This document shows, in pieces, positions 46,352 to 58,102 of a stretch of DNA of 64,000 nt (positions are counted from its first letter, which is position 1; each line of letters begins with the position of its first letter). The DNA comes from Cotesia glomerata (Eukaryota > Arthropoda > Insecta > Hymenoptera > Braconidae). Position numbers and translations under genes: made by a program. The notes below the pieces were generated by a model. It saw only the letters and a program-made list of their open reading frames with translations. It was not told where the DNA came from and searched no databases. The stretch covers positions 18,999,904 to 19,063,903 of the forward strand of contig NC_058163.1 in the NCBI RefSeq assembly GCF_020080835.1. The letters run 5' to 3'.

Positions 46352-47398
46352 ATGACGCAACAAAGTGGTGCCGGTTCGCCGCAACAGTTTTGCCTGCGGT
46401 GGAACAACTATCAAACAAATTTGACTAATGTATTTGACCAATTGCTGCAAAGCGAAAGCTTTGTCGACGTAACACTTGCCTGTGATGGACATTCGGTAAA
46501 AGCTCACAAAATGGTACTTTCTGCCTGTAGCCCATATTTCCAGACTTTGTTCTTCGAAAATCCCTGCCACCACCCGATAGTGATAATGAAAGATATTAAG
46601 TGGCCAGAGCTTAAAGCTGCGGTTGAGTTCATGTACAAAGGGGAAATAAACGTCTCACAAGAGCAGATTGGGCCTTTGTTGAAGGTTGCTGAGTGCTTGA
46701 AAATCCGCGGGCTGGCAGACGTCAACAATGAACACGAATTGGTTTCCAAGCCGATGCAAACCAGCCAACAGCAACAACAGCAAGCTCAGCAACAACAGCA
46801 GCAACAACAACAACAACAGCAACAACAATTACAGCAACAACTGCAACAACAACTGCAACCAGAGCCAGTTTCGTCCCCGGCAAATTCGATTCACAATCAC
46901 AACAGCAGGAAAAAACGCCGCAGAGTGTCCAGTGAACGGTCTCCAGTGAGTGTTAATGACAGTCCTGAGCACCACAGTTTGTGTATGACTGAAGACAATG
47001 ACCACTCGTCAGTGATGTCGGAAGTGCAGAACCTGGTGGCTTCGTCGACACCGAGGTCGCTGAGCTCACCAAGCATGCCAAGCATTTCAGTGACACCCCA
47101 GATAAACTTGCAAGATCTTCCAGTGTCGTTGGCGCTACCACCGCCGGTCTCAGTCAGCCAAAGCCCTCACCCTGTTATATCCCACCACGTGCCAGTCCAC
47201 GTGACACCCACTGGCCACCCGTCCGTCAACCACCTTGGTGCTCACCACGTGGCTCAGCTCTCGGTACACCAGCAACAGGCACAACAGGCCCACCAACAGG
47301 CTCATCAGCATCAACAGTCACTTAGTAGTCAGTCTAATCTTATTGATGACCTCGAGATCAAGCCCGGTATTGCTGAGATGATTCGCGAGGAGGAAAGG
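46352..47398 (+). CDS. bab: First coding exon of a bric-a-brac-like BTB transcription factor
   Basis: 349 residues. Residues 11-125 form a BTB/POZ domain of the insect TTK type, opening QQFCLRWNNYQTNLTNVFDQ and holding FVDVTLACDG, KAHKMVLSACSPYF, EFMYKGEINV and LLKVAECLKIRGLADV. The domain mediates dimerisation. A glutamine-rich tract follows (about 139-172), then a basic nuclear-localisation-like RKKRRR (186-191), a Ser/Pro-rich region, a His/Gln-rich stretch (about 286-325) and DLEIKPGIAEMIREEER (333-349). That last motif is, from memory, typical of Bab proteins just before the pipsqueak-type DNA-binding domain. The exon ends at AGG followed by GTGAGT (donor at 47399), phase 0, and the frame then runs into intron sequence. 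The start has an A at -3 and an upstream in-frame TAG. The DNA-binding exon is not in the window. Bab proteins are nuclear regulators of limb, gonad and pigment patterning in Drosophila. Which Bab paralogue this is remains open, and other BTB-TTK genes are less likely. Confidence 0.88.
46764..46860 (+). repeat. CAA/CAG repeat encoding polyglutamine
   Basis: A mixed CAA/CAG tract inside the BTB-protein exon, interrupted by an Ala and a few Leu codons. The mixed codons suggest it is under coding constraint rather than a pure microsatellite. Confidence 0.9.
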
Positions 47399-47399
47399 G

Positions 47400-50300
47400 T
47401 GAGTTATTTGTTATTTAATTGTCATTATTTTTCTTTTCATTTTTCTACTCCAGAAAAGAGCTTGAAATTAGAATCGGATTAAATCTCTGCTAAGTTTGTA
47501 TTTATACCAGAAAAAAAGAAAAAAAAAACGGATATTTTTACGGTTTTGATTAGAAAATAAAATTTTTCGTGAATTTTGTTATTTTAACTTGAAAGTTTGT
47601 ATAATTTTATAAGGAAACTGAAAAACATTTAACTGAAATTTCTTTATGCAAGAAATTTTTAATAAATCCAAATTGTTTGTTGAATAGAGAATCAATTTTT
47701 AGCCAAGAATACAAAATTAAAGACAAACATTTCATTGAGTTAATTAAGTTACCCTTATTTTTTTTTTATTTAAGCTTGAAAATTCTTTTAGGGAATAAAT
47801 TTTTAGGAGAAAAATTCACATATTTCTTACACGTATCGAGTGTCGATTTGTCAATGAAAAGAATCTCGAAATTATTGGAGCGTTTTTAATGTCATTTTTT
47901 TTATACTGAAATCAAATGCACACAGTAAAAAATTTTTTGTTAAAAATTTGTATTGATGACTTTTTTTGCACAAACTCAGAGATAATTTATCACTATTCGT
48001 GTGTAACGACAAAGTAACACAGCTCTATGTTGAAAATAACATATCTCTGTGTTAAGAGTAAGACAGCTGTGTGTTAAAGTAACATTCAAAAAGTGTTACT
48101 TAAGTATCGAATAACATTTTAGTGTGCTGAAAAACGTATCGATCAAACAACACAAATGATTGTATTAAATCAACACATAACACTAAAATGTTGAAAAGTC
48201 TACACTGTGATATCTAAAATTTTCTGTTTTGTTAAACAAGTCAGTTATCATAAAAAAAATCGATTTATCAATTCACATAATTCGTCGTTATATGAGTCTT
48301 TAATTTTTCGGCGAAAATGACTATAATTTTAACGATATTATTAAAAGAGATGAAATTTTTTAAACTGTCATTGAAAAGTAAATCATCATTGGAATCAAGA
48401 ATATTTATAAATATCAAGAATATTTATTTCAGGTATTGTTATAGACTTGTAGGAATTTAAACTTATTATTTGACTTATAAATTTTTAGAAACGAGTTTTC
48501 ATTAACGCGTCTGCTCAAAAGCAGCTAGTCTAAGAAATGTAAAATTTAAATTGATTCTTCTTCAGGCTCGGAATTATTATAATTTCTACCAAAAAATCGG
48601 TAATCATTTATTAGGAAAAAACAATGTTTTGTAGGCTCAAAATTAATCGTTTTCAACGACTAAAAGTTCAAACATTTTAGAAATGGTTCGTATTTTGATC
48701 TAAAATTATTTTTAGATATCGGGCGACTTTTTATCAAAAGAAATAATTGTCGGCAAAGTTAATTATAAAATTAATTGATAAAAAATGAATGAGAGTATTA
48801 AACAAAAAATTTTTATTGGTCTACCTGTAAATGTAACCGTTGACAGTTTAATTACAGCTAATACTGTAACAACAAAAAAAATAAATAAAATATAACAATC
48901 ACGATTGATACCACCTTACACTGCTAACTTTTAATTATCAACTTATTCCGTCTGGTAATTAATGATTTCGAGTGCTATAAATTAATTTTGAATCAGAATG
49001 ATAGTCTTTGTTCAATAATTGTATGTTTTGTTAAAAAAAAAAAGTTTATTAATTATTGAGTGTATACGTTTATTAATATGAAAAATATATTGCTTATTTC
49101 TTATATTTAAAATTTAAAATATGTAATGACTTAGCAGTTGTTGAAATAATAAAAATTTTTTTAGTAGCTAATAATCTTATTTTGTCTGAAAATTAATACA
49201 GTCATCCTACTGACTGCCGACTGCGCGCTATGCTGAAACTAATAATTCGGAGGACCAAAAAAATATATAGTAATAATAATAAATTGCAAGTCATAATTTA
49301 TTTATTTGTTGATTTGAATACCGTGTAATTATTTTTATTTAAAATGTTTTCCATTCGCAATCATTTTTATTTTGCTTACACGATTATTAACAATATATAA
49401 AAAGTGTACTTTATGAGTTATTTTTTTTCATCCGACTGAGTAGTTTAAAAAATGATGACTGAGTAAATTATTAAGTAAAAAATTATAATAAAAAAAGGCA
49501 ATAAAAATAAAAATAACTAAACGTCTTGTCGTGTTGGTTTCGAAGGACGCCGAGGACAAAATTAATACCTTAGTCCTCTCCGTGCTTTTTTAGTCCTGAT
49601 GATTAGGTCCATTTTAGTATTTTATATATAATAGACCTTTGTCTACTGTGTCGAGTATAATATATAGTGTATAAGGCTAAACATAAATGTGTGCCGTCTA
49701 TTTTATTTTAACAAAAGTAATATTAGCTTGAGACGATATAATTGTATGTATTTTAAATATTTCGAAAATTGCTTTTACCTGGAATAATCTCAATATAATA
49801 CATTACGCGGAATATAATCCTATATTTATATCTATAAGTATTACACATTTCTGTATCATACGAAATACTTTCAAATATAATTTTTGCATTTTTTTTTTGT
49901 AACAGTAAAATTTTTTTTTTATATTTTACATTGGGTGCAAAAATTCAGATTTATAAATTGTTAAAAAAAATAATATTTCTCTTTTTTGAAAAAAATTTTT
50001 TTAAATATTTAGATGAGAGCTCAAATTCTCGAGTTGAGAATATTACGACTTACCCATATAAAAATTTTCTGATATGGTCAAATTTAACCTGACATTAACT
50101 CAACGCAAATCCTTAATGTTATTTACGCTGTATACGTTTCAATGTTTTGTACAAGGCAACACTAAAAAAAAAATAAAATTTTTTTCATCACCTCAATTTT
50201 TTTTAATCACTAAAATGAGATAAAAAACTAATCACAACTTAATAAATCGTAAAAAATAAATTATCGATGGTGAGCGCGTGCGGGCTTTCGAATATTTTTT

Positions 50301-51299
50301 ATAACGATGTAAGGCTCTAAAATCAATATTCAATAATTAACGATTTCTATATCTCAATCATTAACGAATAGAACATATAAGTATAGAGTATACTAGGTTC
50401 CTATATGTATATAATATATATATTCTTTATTTTGGCTTGTATAAATATTTTTTTATGAATTTTTTCTAATCATAATCCACACGTGTTTGACGTAATTAAG
50501 CCTTGATAATTTTATAACTTATTTTTCTATTATTGCTTCATTTTCGTAGAGTTTAGTTTATTCAATAAAATAATGTTTTTCACTTTTGGTCTAGGCTGAA
50601 TGTTGATTTAACTGATGTTAAGTTAAATACACTAGATAACAGTTATTTTAATATATCATTAATATATATCCAAGTGTTACACTTCTTAAAATGTCGGTAA
50701 ATATGATATTAACAAAAATATATGTATAGATAAATATTAAGTTTTTTTCTTGTATACTGTATACATGTAACCTTGTTAAAAATCATATATAATATTCGAG
50801 AGTATAATACCTTTAAAAATACAACAGTCTCTGTCGTAATACTTTTTTATTTTTGTACGGAGATAACTCATTTAAATTATGACACCTAATATTTTTTCGA
50901 CGAGAAAATTCCGACTTGATTTCGATAGGAACTATGAGGTACAAATATAGATGTAGCTATATTTAATATAGTCACACACCACATACCGGAATGAAAAAAA
51001 AAGTTTCGGAGGGGAATTATTTCAAAACTATAATTCGCAGAACGTGAGCCTCACGCAATAAGTCGCGTCGAGATATCCCAGGTCAGTATCCACTCGACCA
51101 CGCAAGCTTCTACTACTACACATTGGCTTCGGATTATATATTGTCTCCGCACAGTAGAGGGGATAGAATTGTAAGGGATGTGTCTTTGTACTTACATCCT
51201 AAAAGTGTGCCACTAAATATTGAGTTTTTGATAAAGATTTATTGCATTCGTAATTGTAAAACTGATATTATTAGTGACATTTTTAGTTAAGAACGAAAA
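47400..51299. other. AT-rich intronic DNA
   Basis: Apart from a relic of AACAC-word repeats at 47930-48215 and a short block at 51000-51130, no element ends or coding signals were found. On the minus strand the short block contains GTGGTCGAGTGG, an A-box-like word of tRNA type without a clear B box. Confidence 0.5.
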
Positions 51300-51900
51300 A
51301 GATAAAAAAAGTTTGGAAAATCCAAAAGTGCACGCCTCATGACGCTCATTCATATTTTAAGAAAAAAATTAATTTTGTAATTGATTTAAAAAAAAAAATT
51401 ATAATTAAGTAGTTTCTTACAGAGTATTTTTTATTTTTTTTTTTAAATATCGGCGCCCTTTTTTCTTGTCATATGCGCACGCAGTCTAAAAAAATTTAGT
51501 TTAATCAAGTGGCGCCATAGTTTTCACGTGGCAAATAAGAAAAGTTCGTTTGGCTTTGTACGGTTGTATCGCGAAGTGAATTTCAATAAAAATTCAATTA
51601 AAAAAAAAATACGTAATCCAGGCCACTGATATGAAATACGGACCTAGTTAATCGAATTCTTAAACTAATAAAAAAGGTCCGGTCTTGAAATATCAATTTG
51701 GTCGGGAGTAATCGTTGGTACATCCAAAATAGGGTGACATCCGGACGTCCACGTAAAATTTTTTTCAAAACGTTTTTTTTTCTAAAATAGCAACATGAAA
51801 TGATTTTAGAAAGTAAAAGATGGTTTAATTTAAGTGTTTTTCCGGTGTACATCTACTTATATCATTGTATAAGTGTAATATGGTTGTGATAGAGGCATTT
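51300..51900. repeat. Dispersed repeat A, copy 2 (empty site)
   Basis: Matches 38750-39283 plus 40393-40480 without the 1.1-kb insertion. Confidence 0.85.
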
Positions 51901-52298
51901 AAAGATCACAAAATTGCTTGAACTTGACGAGTCGAGTATAAAGCACAACCTCACGCGCTTCGCGCTATGAGGTGTGCAAAATTTCCTTATTAGATACAAG
52001 AAAAAAAATTAAAGAAAAATAAATTTAAACATTTTTAACCGAAAAATTCTATTAATTGAAATAAACATCATTAATCAAAAATTTATACCACAAAATAAGC
52101 ATAAAAATGCATCAGAGCAGGACGGACCCCCACCCGCTTTACTCAAGAGCTTGTTTTTCAGTTGAGAGTTTATAAACTCAAGAACATAAAAAATTAGGCC
52201 GGTTTTTTTATTTCGCCTTTTAGAGTTAAAAATAGCTACAAATGATATGATATTACTAATAATATTATAGATGTACAAGTTTTCGACTAATTGAAAGG

Positions 52299-52582
52299 TA
52301 CACTGATAGAAGGATTTCTTAACATTTAAGAAGATTTCTTTGTATTTAAGAAATCATTTCTTAAACATCATTTTTTAATATTTAAAAAATATTTCTTAAA
52401 TACAAAGAAATATTTCTTAAATATTAAGAAATATAAATACTAAGAAATATTTCTTAAATACAAAGAAATATTTCTTAAATACTAAGAAATATTTTTTAAA
52501 TGCTAAGAAATGATGTTTAAGAAATTATTTCTTAAATACACAGAAATCTTCTTAAATGCTAAGAAATCCTTCTATCAGTGTA
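52299..52582. mobile_element. 280-bp word-repeat MITE (ATTTCTTAAATAC)
   Basis: CACTGATAGAAGGATTTCTT and its complement form the ends (52301 and 52580), TA on both sides. The interior is made almost only of TATTTCTTAAATACAAAG words in two orientations. Confidence 0.9.
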
Positions 52583-53195
52583 CATTGTTTCTGCCATTTT
52601 ATCAGATTCATTAATTTTTTTATATTTCACTCAGGAAAGTGATATTAAAAGTTCAGTGACTGATCGAAGCTCACTAAAACTCGGTGCCCAGACAATCTTA
52701 GTATACACTCATATTAATACTTGCGTTCAATTAGACAATAAACGACCGCATACCCGTTTTAAGCTATACCTTCTTCTATAATTCTTACTTTGAAATACTT
52801 TTAATAACATAATTTTATAACGTCAAAACAGTACAGAATTTGAAGGTAATTCTTCAAGATTGAAATTATTATTATTCATTAGTTTTAAGTTATTCCTATT
52901 AATATTCTATCAACTTCATAGCGCGAATTTCAAAACTTTTAAAAGCTTCTAAACGAATAAATTTAAGATAATTTATGCAAAATCTTAAAGCATAAAACTG
53001 AATTAGCTACAAATAAGAGTAAATTTTATTCAAAAAATGATTTATTCCTGTTTAAGGGACTCTAAGTCTTATTCCTTTACTATAGTAAGGAGTTTTTCTT
53101 TTTGATCCCTATTTTTCATTAAATCCCCGATGTTTTTAGTATTCAAACAATTGTCATGTGATCTCAATACTTTCGTCTTCGCAAAAGTGGAAATT
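52583..53195. other. AT-rich intronic DNA
   Basis: No supported feature. Confidence 0.6.
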
Positions 53196-53197
53196 TT

Positions 53198-53300
53198 TTT
53201 AACTTCCCGCTATTTGCGAAAATCGAGTTTTCATCAGATCTCGACGTTTTAAGGTCACAGGAAGCTTTCCTGACTATTCCCGCGATGGTGTCCATGCGGC

Positions 53301-53366
<66 letters not shown>

Positions 53367-54430
53367 TGTGTGTGTGTGTGTAAACCTCTTGTAACTTTTG
53401 AACGGCTCGGCCAATCAGATCAAAATAGGTGGCGATCCAAAGAGTATCATAGTTGTTAAATTTCGTGAATATTTGAATCGATTCGGTTCGCTAGATTTCG
53501 AGAAATCTCAAAAATAAAATTTTCAAAAAATTGTTTTTTTGGAATAACTTCTAAACGGCTCGACCAATCAATTCCAAAAACTAATCTGCTCTTAAGTTTG
53601 AAAAACTACGTCGATTGCCACCAATCCCGTCAAAATCGGTTGATTCGTTCGAGAGTTATCGAAAACGAAAAATTTCGAAAAAAGTGTTTTTTTCACATAA
53701 CTTCGACATTTCTTTTTGGATCGTTTTTGATGAAGTAATAGTATATTACATACCTAGGCCAGTAAAATAAGAAAAGTCTCAGATCACATGTAATTGTTGG
53801 CCGAGGCGAAGCCGAGGTTTAAAAACATGTGATCTGAGGCTTTACTTTTTACTGGCCAAGGTATGTATACTATTTTTCTTCTCGACGTAGCCGGAATGTG
53901 GCAACTTTGTTTAGCGCAGCGGCCAGAAAGTTGCCACTTTCCGGACGGAGGGCAGAAAATAATTATTAGAACTTAAAAAATTACGTCGATCGCCACCAAG
54001 AACATGAAAATCGGTTGATTGGTTCGTGAGTTATCGTTGTCGAAAAAATTCGGAAAAAATGAATTTTTCTGATTTCTCTAAAATTTTCGGTTCAATCAGT
54101 TTGTGTTCAAAAGTCTATCATAGAATTTGAAAAACTGCATGGAATACTGCCAACCATGTAAGAATCGGTTCATTCATTCAGAAGTTATTGCGGTTTAAAA
54201 TTTCAAAAAATACTGTTTTATTAAACTTCTATCAGACTTTTGAGCTCGAAGATCTCAAAAGCTTAGAACAGCTAACTCTTTGAGCTTGGAGAGCTCAAAA
54301 TAACATATAAATTCTATTTTTGAGTTCGAAGAGCTCAAAAACCTCATAAGTGCGATTTTAAGCGTTTCGATATGGAATTAGCGGGAAGTTGCAGAGATGG
54401 CCTTTAGGGTCAACCGTTTTCCAGATTTTT
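53198..54430 (+). repeat. (TG)n-bearing repeat family, copy 6, with a hairpin element inside
   Basis: TTAACTTCCCGCTATTTGCG, GGAAGCTTTCCTGACTATTC, (TG)n (53306-53380), internal CGTCGATTGCCACC units, and a terminus at 54366-54430. It is interrupted at about 53739-53956. It is directly followed, head to tail, by copy 7. Confidence 0.88.
53739..53956. mobile_element. Hairpin-rich inserted element (GAGGCGAAGCCGAGG family), copy 1
   Basis: Begins TAGTATATTACATACCTAGG and contains CTCAGATCACATGT with its complement, around GGCCGAGGCGAAGCCGAGG. It ends with a second hairpin (GGCAACTTTGT...AGTTGCCACTTTCC) and GGAGGGCAGAAAATA. Comparison with copy 4 of the host repeat shows the empty site (GAAATAAAATAATTATTAG). 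Confidence 0.85.
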
Positions 54431-54596
54431 AACTTCCCGCTAAGAAAATTAAAAATTTTCAAAAATCGGGAAGTTATTGTTTTTACCCCGTTTTTCAAAA
54501 ATCGAGTTTTCATCAGATCTCGACGTTTTGAGGTCCTAGGAAGCTTCCCTGACTATTCCCGCGATGGTGTTTGTACGTCTGTATGTATGTATGTGT

Positions 54597-54648
<52 letters not shown>

Positions 54649-55320
54649 TTGTATGTGTGGATGTATGTAAATCTCTCATAACTTTTGAACGGCTTGACCG
54701 TTTTGATCGCGGTTGGTGTCATTCGAAAGGGTTCGACTAAGCTTAGATTTTAAATACAAGTTGGACCGATTCGGACCGATAGATTTTGAGAAATCTTAAA
54801 AAAACTGCGAAAAAAAATTTTTCCAAATGTGGTTTTTTTTTAATAACTTTCAAACGGCTTGACCGATCAATTTAAAAAACTAATCAGCTCTTAACATTAA
54901 AAAAACCACGTCGATCACCACCAATCTGGTCAAAATCGGTTGATTCGTTCGTGAGTTATCGTTGACGAAAGAAATCGAAAAAGTTTTTTTTTCAAATTAC
55001 ACCGAAACTTCCGGTCTTATCAATTTGTGTTTAAAAATATATCATAGAATTTGAAAAACTGCGTCGAATGCCGCCAACCGCGTGAAAATCGGTTCATTCA
55101 TTCAAAAGTTATTACGGTTTGAAAATTCAAAAAATAGTGTTTTATTAAACTTCTATCAGACTTTAGAGCTCAGAGAGCTCAAAACCACACGAAAATTATA
55201 TTTTTGAGCTCTTCAAGCTCAAAAACGTAATAAGTACAATTTTGAGCGCTTAATTACGAAAGTAGCGGGAAGTTGCAGGGATGGCCTTCAGGGTCAACCG
55301 TTTTCCTAATTTTTTTTATT
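54431..55320 (+). repeat. (TG)n-bearing repeat family, copy 7, complete reference unit
   Basis: About 0.89 kb: AACTTCCCGCTAAGAAAATT, a palindromic AAAATTTTC core, ACCCCGTTTTTCAAAAATCG, AGGAAGCTTCCCTGACTATT, (TG)n (54597-54645), AACTTTTGAACGGCTTGACC, then internal ACGTCGATCACC/GCGTCGAATGCC units, GAGCTC words and TAGCGGGAAGTTGCAGGGAT. The beginning and end share AACTTCCCGCTA in opposite orientation. Confidence 0.88.
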
Positions 55321-55699
55321 CGAAATTATCTTGTTTTTTTCTATTTATTGTGTCTTTTAGTGTAAATTTTTCTGTCCTGATATTCAAGCTGTTGAAGCTA
55401 ATATTAACGTTAAACAGATTAAATAATAACAGTTATTTTCACCTTTTTTCAGAGAAGAATTGCTTAATAAAGAAGTTTTAATTAATTGCTTCAAAAAATG
55501 ATTCCGTTTATTTCTCTTGATTATAGTAAATATCATTAAAAATTTTATCCCTTAAGAATTCGTTAAAGTCGCATTTCAGATTCTGCATGATAATCCCCAA
55601 TTTACGATAACAATACCCAAAACCAAAAAGTCTAAGCATTAAGATAAAAAGTCAATTACTAAACGAGAGAATACACCAAAGGGTCGATATCCCGTAGCA
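55321..55699. other. AT-rich intronic DNA
   Basis: No supported feature. Confidence 0.6.
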
Positions 55700-56930
55700 G
55701 TAAATCAAAAATTATCTCTGTCCTGTGTGTCTGAGTAAAAAAACTTTACCCAGTCTACTATGATCGATTAGACCATCTCTATCCAGCATAAATGCAAATA
55801 GTATACAACAGACACGTTGAGATCTTTTAGCTTTATCCTTAATATATACGATACGAGAAAAAAATAATTTTATTCGGTAAATCGGTACTGTTGCATGTTG
55901 TTCGTCTGCAGTGGCACCAGAATGTCCTACGACTATAGTAACAGATATAACAACCGTTTGGAGCGTTCGTCCCGTATACGTGACACTCGGACTTGATGGA
56001 CGGATAACCGGAGCATTCCGCAGATTGCTTCGCTCCCGATTCAACCGGAAGAAGATTTATACCTCCCGTCGTTATCTGTCGCTTGCGTGGACATTCCCCG
56101 ACTACGCCTCTCCTCTACTCATGCTAAAGTTGCATCTCTCTTGGTGGTGTTCAGAATGCAGAGATGCTACTGATGCAAGTTTCCTACCTAACCAGCGAGC
56201 ATGCCCGCAGTCGCAGATTCAGGCTCTTTCATCCCTCTGAAACTCGAGCGATCTCTCCACTCTTTCACGATAAACGATCAACAAACGCCGAACTGTAAGC
56301 TCTAATTCCAACCGGCATATTTTATTCAACAATATTTCCTGCAATTTTATTTATTATTTTTTATTTTTAGTTTTAGTTTTAGTTTTAGGCAAAAAGAAAA
56401 ATTGCAAGAGTTATTTTTTGAAGCACTTGCCATTTATATCCTATCGAATTCGCACAAGAGCAGGGTCACGGACCAGGGGAAAGAGTGTAAAGGGGTTTGT
56501 GCTAGAATGAAAGAGAGAGCGAAAAAAAGAGAGACCGAAGAAGGACAGGGGGCTCAATATCCCATCGAGCGTAGCGTCCGAACAAATTAGATTCGGTGAC
56601 TGTCACAAAAACGCTCGGATGATATGAAAGTCGAACCTATACCCCGGGTGCATCGATAGAAATTAAATTCGAGAATATTCGATTATGATCCCCCCTGGGC
56701 CTTCTCTACTACCTGATGTCACTCTGTCTTCCTCTTACTCATTCACTCGGTCATTTGTCTGTTGCCTCTCTCTTTCTCTCTCAAACTAAAACCGGCACTT
56801 GTTCACTCGCTCTCCTCACTATACTATTCATACGCCTTTCCTCCCCTCTTTCCCTCCGGCTTCGGCAATAAAATCTCCAACTCGTATCGTATCGGTGAAC
56901 TGGACGATCGTGATGATTTTTTTTTACCAT
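55700..56930. other. GC-richer, non-repetitive intronic island
   Basis: Composition is well above the surroundings and without similarity to the window's repeats. Overlapping frames of about 110 codons exist on both strands (55911-56240 plus, 55712-56044 minus), but neither shows a domain or a convincing composition. Pyrimidine-rich tracts (56700-56860) recall untranslated or regulatory DNA. An enhancer, a nested non-coding transcript or an unidentified exon are all possible. Confidence 0.3.
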
Positions 56931-58102
56931 TCGAAATCACGTCGCTACGAAATTTTATTATAAATTCTCTGTAGATTATAATGAAGGTACAAATTGCCAT
57001 GATAATTTTTTTAATCGGTTAAAAAACGCTATAAATGCCGCTGGTATTACGGAGGAAAAAAATTTTATCATTTGTACTGGACTGGAAGGACGGAATTGAA
57101 ACTTTTTTTTTATTAATTTTAAATTTTTTAATCGGCATTTAAAGTTATTAATATTCCGACACTCGATGAAAGATTCTTGCAGGTTTAATTATCTTGATAT
57201 TTCCTGAATGAAAAGTTTGTTAAAACGCAAGCAAGGTACCAGGCACGATAGTCGCGATATATATGTATCTATGTACATGTATATTTAACTTTTTACTTAC
57301 TCGTCTATTTAAAAACAAGAGTAAGGTAATTCTTCAAGGTATATAACACATTGCTAAGTGCATTTATGCTTAGAAATATTCACAGAGTGGGTTTTATTGA
57401 ATAAATGATTACGTTTTAATATATAATCCCAAGCTTGTTAAATGAAAATATTATTACCTTGTATAAAATCATTATATATGTTTTACAAAGACAACTTGTG
57501 TTTACACCGTTGCTATTTCACTACTGATAAATTTACAGTTTTTCATTTTTTATTTTAGTATGTCACTAGCAACTTAGTCATACGATCTGAATACCGAAAA
57601 TTACGAATTATTCATAAAAGAACTTTGGCAATGACTTCTCTAAATTTTTAAAACAGCTCTACAAATATCACCAGCAGAGTTGCGCATTTGTTAATTTATA
57701 AAAACATTTATTTCATTATATTTCATAATTTAATTAACTTTTTATTTATGCACTTCAATAACAGACTTTTTCACTGTTTGCATACATATATTTATTGGAT
57801 TACTAATTAATCAAATTAAAAAAAATAATTATTTAAAATTACATCTAGCAGCTGAGATAGTACAAAAGGATCTCAAGTGAATAATCATCAAAATGTTTTA
57901 TTATGTAATAGTTACGATTTCGACGTAAAATAAAATAAAAATCTGGCCAACAGTTTTGCAATTTCAATTGCCACATAAAGTTTTTTACTAAAAATTTTGT
58001 TTCAAACCGAAATCATTTCATATTTTCTGTTAACATTTTCAAATTGTGAATTAAAAATCATTCGAATAAGATTTTAGTTGAAATTTATCTTCAGTATTTT
58101 TT
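56931..58102. other. AT-rich intronic DNA
   Basis: No supported feature. Confidence 0.6.

Noticed and set aside
46728..46949. Asn/Ser-rich ORF inside the bab-like exon, and minus-strand ORFs at 46343-47141
   Set aside because: Other-frame shadows of the CAA/CAG tract and of the coding exon.
51000..51130. tRNA-like sequence on the minus strand (GTGGTCGAGTGG)
   Set aside because: An A-box-like word only. The expected B box at tRNA distance is too degraded to support a call.
55911..56240. 109-codon plus-strand and 110-codon minus-strand ORFs in the intronic GC-richer island
   Set aside because: They overlap each other, show no domain, and length alone is weak evidence at this GC content. Retained only as an unidentified island.
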